From Verrucomicrobiaceae bacterium UBA1938 (lineage in GTDB: Bacteria; Verrucomicrobiota; Verrucomicrobiia; Verrucomicrobiales; Verrucomicrobiaceae): a DNA stretch of 64,000 bases. The stretch's first letter is position 1, and each line of letters opens with the position of its first letter. A program made the translations under genes and the position numbers. The notes under the pieces are model-generated. The model was given only the letters and a program-made list of their open reading frames with translations, was not told where the DNA came from and searched no databases. Shown one piece after another: positions 1 to 7,290 of this stretch. Where the stretch lies: assembly GCA_002336895.1 (NCBI GenBank), contig DDFC01000035.1, positions 71,741 to 135,740 of the forward strand. The letters are read 5' to 3'.

Positions 1-76
1 GAGCGAAGCGACACCCCTCGTAAGCGCACCCATCGCCTCCCTCAGGTACTCGCATCGCGTAGCGATGCCAGCACTC
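1..76. repeat. Left REP-like inverted repeat block of the transposase unit
   Basis: Two segments here recur exactly as reverse complements on the far side of the transposase gene. Bases 1-20 match 750-769 and bases 51-76 match 693-718, with spacers of 30 and 31 bases between the segments. Bases 52-68 form a hairpin with a 7-bp stem (gcatcgc/gcgatgc) and a GTA loop. Such hairpins are typical of REP sequences mobilised by RAYT transposases. The block reaches the window edge, so its true left end is unknown. Confidence 0.75.
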
Positions 77-177
77 ACGTCCACAAAGCCCCTTCAATGC
101 TACATCGCGGCGTAAGAAGTCATTGTGAGAGCAGTGCTCACTTCTATCGTTTGTATGACGCCCCCGCCCACAGCACC

Positions 178-624
178 ATGCCCAACACGTACACCAGCCA
201 GCACTATCACATCGTCTTCTCCACGAAGAACCGCACGCCCTGGCTCTCACGTGAATGGCGTCCGCGTTTGTTTGAGTACCTCGGCGGCACTCTGCGCGGC
301 ATGGACGCGCATTCTCACGAAACCGGCGGCGTGGCCGACCACGTGCACCTCGTCGTTTCATTGAAACCCACGCACATGATCTCCAAGGTGCTGCAGGAAT
401 TGAAGAAAGCCTCGTCCACCTGGATGCACGAGGAAATGCGTGTGGCGGACTTTGCCTGGCAGGACGGCTACGCAGCCTTCACCGTCAGCGCATCGGGGCT
501 TCCCGAGGTGATCTCATACGTGCGCGATCAGGAAGAACATCATCGCACGCGCAGTTTTCGAGAGGAGCTGGAGATCATGCTCAAAAAATCGGGCGTCAGC
601 TTTGATCCAAAGTATCTGGATTAA
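178..624 (+). CDS. REP-associated tyrosine transposase (Y1/HUH, IS200-like)
   Basis: This is a 148-residue single-domain Y1 transposase of the IS200/RAYT family, which nicks single-stranded DNA at hairpins through a 5'-phosphotyrosine link. The HUH metal-binding pair is visible as H55 and H57 in the motif DHVHLVV, and the likely catalytic tyrosine is Y114 in ISYVRDQ. A longer frame starts at 97, but similarity to the family begins at MPNTY, so the ATG at 178 was chosen. No partner TnpB or serine recombinase is nearby. REP-like hairpins flank the gene in inverted orientation on both sides, which is the arrangement of a domesticated RAYT rather than a simple insertion sequence. The reading frame is intact. 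Confidence 0.88.
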   Translation: MPNTYTSQHYHIVFSTKNRTPWLSREWRPRLFEYLGGTLRGMDAHSHETGGVADHVHLVVSLKPTHMISKVLQELKKASSTWMHEEMRVADFAWQDGYAAFTVSASGLPEVISYVRDQEEHHRTRSFREELEIMLKKSGVSFDPKYLD

Positions 625-641
625 GGAAAGGCAGCGAGTCA

Positions 642-656
642 GATGGTGGCACCATC
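642..656. repeat. Small palindrome after the transposase
   Basis: A 7-bp arm, gatggtg, is followed by one base and its complement caccatc, 17 bases after the transposase stop. There is no T-run, so it is not a convincing intrinsic terminator. It may belong to the REP-like material around the gene. Confidence 0.4.
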
Positions 657-692
657 ACCCACCGTGCGCGTAATCGCGACATCATGGGCCGC

Positions 693-804
693 GAGTGCTG
701 GCATCGCTACGCGATGCGAGAACCTTCATGCGTGGTGTCGCGCCGTGTTCGAGGGGTGTCGCTTCGCTCAACCCCTCGCTACAGGCTATGATGGCTCCGC
801 CATC
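693..804. repeat. Right REP-like inverted repeat block and extra hairpins
   Basis: Bases 693-718 and 750-769 are exact reverse complements of 51-76 and 1-20. Hairpins seen here are 701-717 (gcatcgc, TAC loop, gcgatgc), 751-757 with 771-777 (gaggggt/acccctc) and 790-804 (gatggc, TCC loop, gccatc). The rest of the gap up to 985 has no convincing gene; the frames through it show no family resemblance and end in low-complexity translations. Confidence 0.75.
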
Positions 805-985
805 AACTTGCGCATATCATTGCTCACCCTTCTTTCAACTTCTTGCCCTTGGCTGCCATGGCACACCATTCATCTCTACCACACGTCATCTTTCACAACA
901 ACCACTGAGCTTGCGCACCACCCCGCCACGACGCGCACACCATTGCTCATTTTACAACAGAGTGGGCGCAGCTACCCTCGGGCTC

Positions 986-1456
986 ATGACCTCCCGCCAA
1001 GTCATCATGACCACACGCTGGCTGCTCGTGCCAGTGGCGGCGCTTTCGGGCATCGTAGCGGCCCTTTTGCCATCATTCGTCGTGAACAGCCTCATTCACA
1101 AAATCCTTTGGAGCAGCGGCCGTCACATGCCCGGAAAAGAGTTCATGTCTTTTTACAGCATTCCCATCTGCGGTGCGTTTGCGGCCTGCTTTTTCGTCCT
1201 TCTGGGGACGAGAGCCGCACCGACACATCGATTTATCGTTTCCATCATCCTGCTCATCATCGGAGGCAGCATTGCATGGTACTGCGTTGGCACCATGTAT
1301 GAACCAGCCAGCTTTGCAGAGCACCCCGAACGCCAGCCACAAGTGCGTGTTTGGCAGCCCATCATAGCCACCTACTCAGGAGGAGTTGCCGCCTGCATCA
1401 TGGTTTATTTTCGCGCCAGCTTGAGTCGAGTGTTTCGCTTCAGACGCTTCAAATAA
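986..1456 (+). CDS. Small integral membrane protein, function unknown
   Basis: The protein has 156 residues from the ATG at 986; a second ATG at 1007 (MTTRWLL) is equally possible. It has about four hydrophobic segments: WLLVPVAALSGIVAALLP near the N terminus, PICGAFAACFFVLLG, FIVSIILLIIGGSIAWYCVG, and a last one around GGVAACIMVYF. The C terminus is basic (FRFRRFK), as expected for a cytoplasmic end. Base composition is lower in GC than in the neighbouring genes, and the gene lies just after the REP/RAYT unit. Its end overlaps the end of the convergent M20 peptidase gene by 8 bases. I do not recognise a family. Confidence 0.6.
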   Translation: MTSRQVIMTTRWLLVPVAALSGIVAALLPSFVVNSLIHKILWSSGRHMPGKEFMSFYSIPICGAFAACFFVLLGTRAAPTHRFIVSIILLIIGGSIAWYCVGTMYEPASFAEHPERQPQVRVWQPIIATYSGGVAACIMVYFRASLSRVFRFRRFK

Positions 1457-2585
1457 ACCGCCGCGCCACCGCCGTGTAAAACGCCAGCACCTTCTCCACC
1501 TCGGCGCACTCCACGTACTCCACCGCCGCGTGCGCCTGATCGATGCTGCCGGGGCCGAACAGGATCGTGGGGATGCCCATGCGGGAGAACTTGCTGGCAT
1601 CACTGCCAAAGGGCACACCGCAGACTTCGTCATTGCGCTGCATCTCTCCCAGCAGCGTGCGCGCCAGCTGCACCAGCGGCTCGCCAGCATCGGTCTGAAA
1701 GGCCCAGTCCTGCAGCATCGGGGTCTCCATCTCCGCCACCACATCAGGGTGCTGCTTCATAAGATCATCCAGCAGCACCTGGTAGTGCGCCAGCACCTGC
1801 GGCACCTCTTCGCCGGGGAGCAGGCGGCGGTCGATCTCGATCACCGCCTCATCCGGCACAAAGTTCACCTGCACGCCGCCGTGGATCACGCCCACATTGC
1901 AGGTGCCCGGCCCGAGCAGCGGATGCGCCGCAGGCTGCATGCGCGCATGGTCTTCATTCAAAGCCAGCACCACACGCGCCATCGCCGTGATGGCATTCAC
2001 ACCCAGATGCGGCTTGGAGCTGTGTGCTGCTTTTCCCTTCGTCTTGATGCGCCAGCGCAGCACGCCCTTGCTCGCGATCACGCAGCGGAACTCCGTCGGC
2101 TCTGCCACCACGGCGGCATCGGCCTTCAGTCCCTCGCACAGCTTCACCACACCACGGAATGAGTACTCCTCATCCACCACGGCCGCCATCCACACCTCGC
2201 AGGGTGGCAGCTCGCCGCTGGCGTGAATGTCCGCCACAGCGTGCATCATCGCCACCAGCCCTGCCTTGTCGTCCACCGAGCCACGGCCATGCATCTTGCC
2301 ATCACGCACCACGGGATCAAAAGGATCAATCGTCATGCCCTTGATCGACACGGTGTCCATGTGCGCCTCAAAGACGATGCGGCGCGTGGAGTCGCGCCCG
2401 GGGATGCGGGCGATGACATTGTTGCGTCCGGGAAACACCTCCTGCTCCCACACCTCGATGCCGCGCTGCTCAAAGAAACCGCGCACATACGCCGCAGCGG
2501 CCGCCTCGCCCGGACCGCCCTCATAGGAGCTGTTGATGCTGTTGATTCGGACGAGGTCGGCGAGGGTCTGGAGAACGGGAGACAT
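1449..2585 (-). CDS. M20 family metallopeptidase (ArgE/DapE/ACY1 type)
   Basis: This 378-residue cytoplasmic zinc hydrolase is of the acetylornithine deacetylase/succinyl-diaminopimelate desuccinylase family. It probably removes an acyl or amino-acid group from an amide bond. Metal and catalytic motifs appear in the expected order: AHMDT near residue 75, GRGSVDDKAG near 105, the general base and ligand pair in VDEEYSF near 139, AEPTE near 170, and the terminal ligand His in DQAHAAVEYV. A dimerisation lid lies between. The ATG at 2585 was preferred over a GTG two codons upstream. No arginine or lysine biosynthesis gene is adjacent, so the substrate cannot be assigned. The divergent neighbour is the PSCyt1 protein. 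Confidence 0.85.
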   Translation of the reverse strand: MSPVLQTLADLVRINSINSSYEGGPGEAAAAAYVRGFFEQRGIEVWEQEVFPGRNNVIARIPGRDSTRRIVFEAHMDTVSIKGMTIDPFDPVVRDGKMHGRGSVDDKAGLVAMMHAVADIHASGELPPCEVWMAAVVDEEYSFRGVVKLCEGLKADAAVVAEPTEFRCVIASKGVLRWRIKTKGKAAHSSKPHLGVNAITAMARVVLALNEDHARMQPAAHPLLGPGTCNVGVIHGGVQVNFVPDEAVIEIDRRLLPGEEVPQVLAHYQVLLDDLMKQHPDVVAEMETPMLQDWAFQTDAGEPLVQLARTLLGEMQRNDEVCGVPFGSDASKFSRMGIPTILFGPGSIDQAHAAVEYVECAEVEKVLAFYTAVARRFI

Positions 2586-2654
2586 TCGCACAGCCTAGTC
2601 AAACTCACCTCCGCAGCAAGAAGGTGCGTTTTCTGGCCGTAGTTTTGCTGTCTC

Positions 2655-5459
2655 ATGAAAGCCGCTTTTTCCATCGCCCTGGTCACGACGCTGCACGCAG
2701 CAGGCGTCGCAGCCTCCGCGCCTGCGGAGGATGCCAAGATCGCTTTCTTCGAAAAGACCATCCGCCCCATCCTCATCCAGCGCTGCTATGAGTGCCACTC
2801 CGTGGAGGCGGGCAAGAGCAAGGGCGGCCTGCTCATCGACTCGCGCGATGCCATTCTCAAAGGGGGCGACAGCGGCCCGGCCATCATCGCAGGGAATCCG
2901 GACAAGAGCCACATCATCGAGTCCGTCCGCTATCAGAACCAGGATCTGCAGATGCCGCCCAAAGGGGCCATGCCCGCCGCCGAAGTGAAGGCGCTGGAGG
3001 AGTGGGTCAAGATGGGTGCGCCAGACCCGCGCGAGGCCGTCATCTCTGGGAAACCCAGCGCACCGCGCATCATTGATCTCAAGGAAGGGGCCAAGCACTG
3101 GGCCTTCCGCCCCATCGCCACACCGCCGGTTCCCAAGGTGGGCGCGGCGAATGCGATAGACGCTTTTATCGGCGAAATGCTCGCAAAAAAAGGACTCAAG
3201 CTGGCTCCGCCTGCGGACAGGCGCACGCTCATCCGACGTGCCACCTATGATCTCACCGGCCTGCCGCCCACACCACAGGAGGTGGACGCCTTTCTTGGCG
3301 ACACCTCCCCCGACGCCTTTGCCAAGGTGGTGGACCGCCTGCTGCGCTCGCCTCAGTATGGTGAAAAATGGGGTCGCCACTGGCTGGACGTGGCACGCTA
3401 CTCCGACTCCAACGGTCTCGATGAAAACATCGCCCTCGGCACCGCCTGGCGCTACCGCGACTACGTGGTGCAGTCCATCAATGCGGACAAGCCTTTCGAC
3501 CAATTCCTCACCGAGCAGATCGCGGGCGATCTTCTGGAAGCGAAGGACCTGACCACGCGCAAGGAACACACCACCGCCACCGCCTTCCTCAATCTCGGCG
3601 CGAAGGTGCTGGCAGAGCCGGACAAGGAGAAGCTCACCATGGACGTGGTGGACGAGCAGATCGACGTCATGGGCCGCGCCTTCATGGGCCTCACGCTCGG
3701 GTGCGTGCGCTGCCACGACCACAAGTTTGACCCCATCCCTCAGTCCGACTACTACGCCCTGGCCGCCATCTTCAAAAGCACGCAGAGCTTCAGCGTGGAC
3801 CGCATCGGCGCGCTGAGCACCGCCTATGAGGCCCCCATGGGATCTCTGGAAGACTTTGCCGATGTCATCTCAACCGAGCGCGTGCTTAAAAATCAAAGAG
3901 CCGCCGTCTCCAAGGCCGAGGGGGATGCCATTGCCGCTCTACGCAAGGAGGTGCGTGCGCGTGCCGTCGATTACCTCATGGCCGCTGCCAAGCTGCCCGA
4001 AGCCCCCGTCATGAGCCAGGTGGAGCCCGTGGCCAAGGCCCACGGCCTGCGCCCGCACATCCTGCTGAACTGCCGCGTGTATCTCGCCGCCAATGAAAAC
4101 CTGCCCTTCTTCAAGCCCTGGCAGGATGCACTGAATTCCGGCACGGTGGAGACACTGCGCGGCTACTACACCGCCGTCTTCACTGCCGCTGAAAAGATCC
4201 ACCCAGCTGCGCCCGCAAAGCCAAAAGCCAAGGGAAAAGCGGAGGCAGCAGACGCCTATGCCGACTCCCTGCTGCATCAGGCACGCGCCGCGCTGGATGC
4301 CCCCGCAGGCTTCCTCGCGCTGCCACCGGAGCCCATCATCCTCTTCCCCAAAGACGTGGCCGAAAAAGTCCGCTCCCTGAAGGACACCATGATGACCACG
4401 GAGAGCAATCTCCCCGACCTGCCCACCACCATCGCAGTGTCAGAAGCCCCCAAGATTCTCAAAGAGCTGCCCATCCACATCCGCGGCAGCCATCTCGCGC
4501 TGGGCAAGCCCGTGCCGCGTGGCGTCATCCAGGTGGTGCAGGCATCTCTGAAGACGCAGCCTCAATTTCCCGCCGCACAGAGCGGCCGCCTGGAGCTGGC
4601 GCGCTGGCTGGCCAGCGCGGACCATCCGCTGACCTCCCGCGTCATCGCCAACCGCATCTGGTCCTGGCATTTCCGCCAGGGCATCGTGCCCACCACGGAC
4701 AACTTTGGCCTGCTGGGCCAGCAGCCCACCCACCCTGCCCTGCTCGACTGGCTGGCCCGCTGGTTCACCACCAACGGCTGGAGCATGAAGGACATGCACC
4801 GGCTCATCATGAGCTCGCAGACCTATCAGCAGAGCTCCCTCTCCACTGCGCAGGGAGACGCGGCTGATCCTGAAAACCTGCTCCTCCATCACTTCCCCGT
4901 ACGCCGCCTTGAGGCCGAGGAAATCCGCGATGCCCTGCTGCAAGTGGCCGGCAGTCTGGACACCACCATGGGCGGCAAGACCATCCCGCGCCGCAACCGC
5001 GAGTTTGTCTTCAACCACACCTCCAAGGATCTGACCACCTACGGCAGCACGCGCCGTGCGCTGTACATGCCCATCATCCGCAACAACCTCTACGATCTCT
5101 TCCAGCAGTTCGACTACCCGGATCCTGCCACCAGCACCGGCCTGCGCCACAGCTCCGTCGTCTCTCCGCAGGCCCTGCTCATGATGAACAGCGACCTCGC
5201 CACCGACGCCGCCCGCAACTTTGCCGCACGCATCTTCAAGCTCTCTGCTGACAAAGAGGCACGCCTCCGAGCCGCCTACCGCCTCGCCTTTGCCCGCGAA
5301 GCCACCGCCGAAGACCTCCGCCGCGCCGAAAACTACCTCACCGCCGCAGACGCCTCCCTCAACTCAAGCCAGCGTGACTCCACCAAACGCGAGCAGGAAG
5401 CCTGGGCCCTGCTCTGCCAGGCGCTGATGATGAGCAATGAGTTCATTTATCTGAGATAG
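2655..5459 (+). CDS. Planctomycete-type cytochrome c, DUF1549 and DUF1553 protein
   Basis: This 934-residue exported protein has an N-terminal signal peptide (about residues 1-22), a PSCyt1 haem domain with RCYECH (C44, C47, H48), then DUF1549 (about 150-370) and DUF1553 (about 640-910). A second CxxCH, C350-C353-H354 in GCVRCHDHKFDP, is a conserved feature of the DUF1549 region. The family is abundant in Planctomycetes and Verrucomicrobia and is often linked to degradation of complex sulfated or other polysaccharides, although no reaction has been proved for most members. It is normally encoded next to a DUF1501 protein; none is present here. A Lys/Ala-rich linker lies near residues 515-530. 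Start ATG at 2655. Confidence 0.9.
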   Translation: MKAAFSIALVTTLHAAGVAASAPAEDAKIAFFEKTIRPILIQRCYECHSVEAGKSKGGLLIDSRDAILKGGDSGPAIIAGNPDKSHIIESVRYQNQDLQMPPKGAMPAAEVKALEEWVKMGAPDPREAVISGKPSAPRIIDLKEGAKHWAFRPIATPPVPKVGAANAIDAFIGEMLAKKGLKLAPPADRRTLIRRATYDLTGLPPTPQEVDAFLGDTSPDAFAKVVDRLLRSPQYGEKWGRHWLDVARYSDSNGLDENIALGTAWRYRDYVVQSINADKPFDQFLTEQIAGDLLEAKDLTTRKEHTTATAFLNLGAKVLAEPDKEKLTMDVVDEQIDVMGRAFMGLTLGCVRCHDHKFDPIPQSDYYALAAIFKSTQSFSVDRIGALSTAYEAPMGSLEDFADVISTERVLKNQRAAVSKAEGDAIAALRKEVRARAVDYLMAAAKLPEAPVMSQVEPVAKAHGLRPHILLNCRVYLAANENLPFFKPWQDALNSGTVETLRGYYTAVFTAAEKIHPAAPAKPKAKGKAEAADAYADSLLHQARAALDAPAGFLALPPEPIILFPKDVAEKVRSLKDTMMTTESNLPDLPTTIAVSEAPKILKELPIHIRGSHLALGKPVPRGVIQVVQASLKTQPQFPAAQSGRLELARWLASADHPLTSRVIANRIWSWHFRQGIVPTTDNFGLLGQQPTHPALLDWLARWFTTNGWSMKDMHRLIMSSQTYQQSSLSTAQGDAADPENLLLHHFPVRRLEAEEIRDALLQVAGSLDTTMGGKTIPRRNREFVFNHTSKDLTTYGSTRRALYMPIIRNNLYDLFQQFDYPDPATSTGLRHSSVVSPQALLMMNSDLATDAARNFAARIFKLSADKEARLRAAYRLAFAREATAEDLRRAENYLTAADASLNSSQRDSTKREQEAWALLCQALMMSNEFIYLR

Positions 5460-5675
5460 CTCAGAAGTACGATGGACCCTCATGTCCGTCGGCCAGCGCT
5501 CACGCAAAATGCCTCGCTGTCAGCTCCTGCCCTCAGTTCTTTTCTCCTGCAAAAAGCGCCGCACCCACAGCGCTGGCGACCTTGGTGCCATGAACACGAA
5601 AAGCCCGCAGGCTCTGATTCCGCCAGTCGTCGCTTGACCACCCGCAGCTTTTGAGGACTACGTTGGCCCCTCAAC

Positions 5676-5993
5676 GTGGACCTCAAGCTCATCAACCGTG
5701 AAATCCTGCTCTCCTTCTGGAAGGTGCATGTGCTGCACCATGCCGCCGAAGGCGAGGTGATCGGCCAGTGGATGCTCAAGGAGCTGCGCCACCACGGCTA
5801 TGAAGTCAGCCCGGGCACGCTCTACCCGCTGCTCAAGCGCATGGAGAAAAACGGCTGGCTCACCTCCAAGGCGGACGCCGCACGCGGCCCCAAGGCACCG
5901 CGCGCCTACACCATCACGAGGGAAGGCCGCTCCGTGCTCAAGATCGTGCGTCAGCAGCTCCGGGAGCTGGGCGTGGAAGTGGGCAGACACTGA
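5676..5993 (+). CDS. PadR family transcriptional regulator
   Basis: This 105-residue winged-helix DNA-binding protein of the short PadR type has the core pattern with GYEVSPGTLYPLLKRMEKNGWL as recognition helix and turn, followed by the wing containing RAYTITREGRSVL. PadR proteins repress nearby genes in response to small molecules or stress. The start is GTG at 5676, since a stop lies 24 bases upstream in frame and no ATG is available. The bestrophin-like gene starts 146 bases downstream on the same strand, and the RND efflux operon follows. Control of one of these is plausible, but no operator was identified. Confidence 0.85.
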   Translation: MDLKLINREILLSFWKVHVLHHAAEGEVIGQWMLKELRHHGYEVSPGTLYPLLKRMEKNGWLTSKADAARGPKAPRAYTITREGRSVLKIVRQQLRELGVEVGRH

Positions 5994-6139
5994 CCCTGAA
6001 ACGTGCTGCAAAAAACTGATCGCGCAGCACTCAACTGCCACCATATAGACCGCCTCCTTTCTAGAGGCCCCTGCATGGCATGCAGGGTGCTTTTCCATGA
6101 CATCTCCCACTTTCACCCTCACCACCGCATCAGCGCACC

Positions 6140-7132
6140 ATGTACGTCGGCAAAGACTTCCGTTTGATCCATCTCTGGCACTTCGCACGTCGGAACTTCA
6201 TCGAGTCCCTGCTCATCAGCACCTTCGCGGTGCTTCTCTACCGTTTCGCCGGGCTGCGCTGGATCGCCATTCCCTTCCTGCCCATCGGCACCATCGGCAC
6301 CGCTGTGGCATTCTTCGTCGGTTTCAAGAACAACCAGGCCTTTGACCGCCTGTGGGAGGCCCGCCGCCTGTGGGGTGGCATCACCAATGCCTCCCGCAGC
6401 TTCGTCGCCCACCTGAAGGCCAGCCTGCCCGCCGGTTCCGCAGATGTGCGCGAGGCAGCCTACCGCCACCTCGCCTTCATCAACATCCTGCGCCTGCAGC
6501 TGCGCCGCACCATCCCCTGGGCCACCAGCAAGGAAAACCTGCACAAGACCTTCGCAGGCGAGCGCCACGAGCTGGAGGAGTTTGAGAAAGGCCTCAAGCG
6601 CATCCTCGGAGAGCACGAAAAGATGCATTACTACGACCGCCTCAAGAGCCTCAACAACCCCGCCTGCATGCTCCTCAAGGTGCATGCAGAGCATCTCGCC
6701 AAGATGAAGCGCGAGGGCTCGCTCGATCCCTTTGAGCACATCGAGCTCATGCGCCTAGTCACCGAATTTCACAATCTCCAGGGCGGATGCGAGCGCATCA
6801 AGACCACCCCGCTCTTCCGCCAGTACAACATCTTCAGCCGCATCTTTGTGCACATCTTCATCCTGCTGCTGCCCTTTGGCCTGCTGAAGGACCTCAGCGC
6901 CCTCGTGGGCGGCCCCGGAGTCTGGCTCACCATTCCCTTTTCCATCCTCATCTCCTGGGTCTTTTACACCATGGAGCAGACCGGGGAGTTCAGCGAAAAC
7001 CCGTTCGACAACGCCATCAACGACACCCCCATCTCCACCATCTGCCGCAACATCGAGATCGATGTCCGCGAGATCCTGGGAGAAGAGAAGCTGCCGCCAA
7101 AATTGCAGCCCGAAAACAACGTCCTCCTCTGA
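6140..7132 (+). CDS. Bestrophin-like membrane channel (YneE/UPF0187 family)
   Basis: This 330-residue integral membrane protein belongs to the bacterial bestrophin family, which form pentameric ion channels. The family N terminus is clear: a short amphipathic start, a first membrane segment around residues 20-40, the segment WIAIPFLPIGTIGTAVAFFVGF, and the hallmark FKNNQAFDRLWEARRLWG. A second membrane pair lies around residues 235-285, followed by the conserved EQTGEFSENPFDNAINDTPIS region. Substrate ions cannot be deduced. The start ATG at 6140 fits the family length. It follows the PadR gene but is separated from it by 146 bases containing nothing recognisable. Confidence 0.88.
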   Translation: MYVGKDFRLIHLWHFARRNFIESLLISTFAVLLYRFAGLRWIAIPFLPIGTIGTAVAFFVGFKNNQAFDRLWEARRLWGGITNASRSFVAHLKASLPAGSADVREAAYRHLAFINILRLQLRRTIPWATSKENLHKTFAGERHELEEFEKGLKRILGEHEKMHYYDRLKSLNNPACMLLKVHAEHLAKMKREGSLDPFEHIELMRLVTEFHNLQGGCERIKTTPLFRQYNIFSRIFVHIFILLLPFGLLKDLSALVGGPGVWLTIPFSILISWVFYTMEQTGEFSENPFDNAINDTPISTICRNIEIDVREILGEEKLPPKLQPENNVLL

Positions 7133-7198
7133 CGGCTGGAGCGCCGCCTCCTGAAGCAGGGCTCCCCTCAGCGCCACGATCCTCGATGCGGGCCGTGG

Positions 7199-7227
7199 CA
7201 AAAAATGTGCTTTTTTGAGGAAAAAAG
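7199..7227. repeat. Overlapping A/T-rich hairpins upstream of the RND operon
   Basis: Bases 7199-7205 (caaaaaa) pair with 7211-7217 (ttttttg), and bases 7210-7216 (ctttttt) pair with 7221-7227 (aaaaaag). The two stems share the T-run and so exclude each other. They lie 64 bases before the RND pump start in an otherwise GC-rich region. They could end transcription from the bestrophin gene or act in the RND leader; the sequence does not decide. Confidence 0.4.
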
Positions 7228-7290
7228 TTGTCCGCCATTCGTTTACGGTGCCCGTAATCGCCAGCCGACCTTTTTCTCCCATCCTCCCGC

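Noticed and set aside
643..1302. Plus-strand ORF of about 220 codons in the REP-like region
   Set aside because: Runs through hairpin repeats and shadows the membrane protein in another frame; no coding signal.
2595..3722. Minus-strand ORF opposite the PSCyt1 protein
   Set aside because: Antisense shadow of the conserved DUF1549 region.
5480..5779. Possible minus-strand gene of 99 codons between the PSCyt1 gene and PadR
   Set aside because: It overlaps the PadR start in antisense, has no ribosome site and no family resemblance; the gap 5460-5675 holds no convincing gene.
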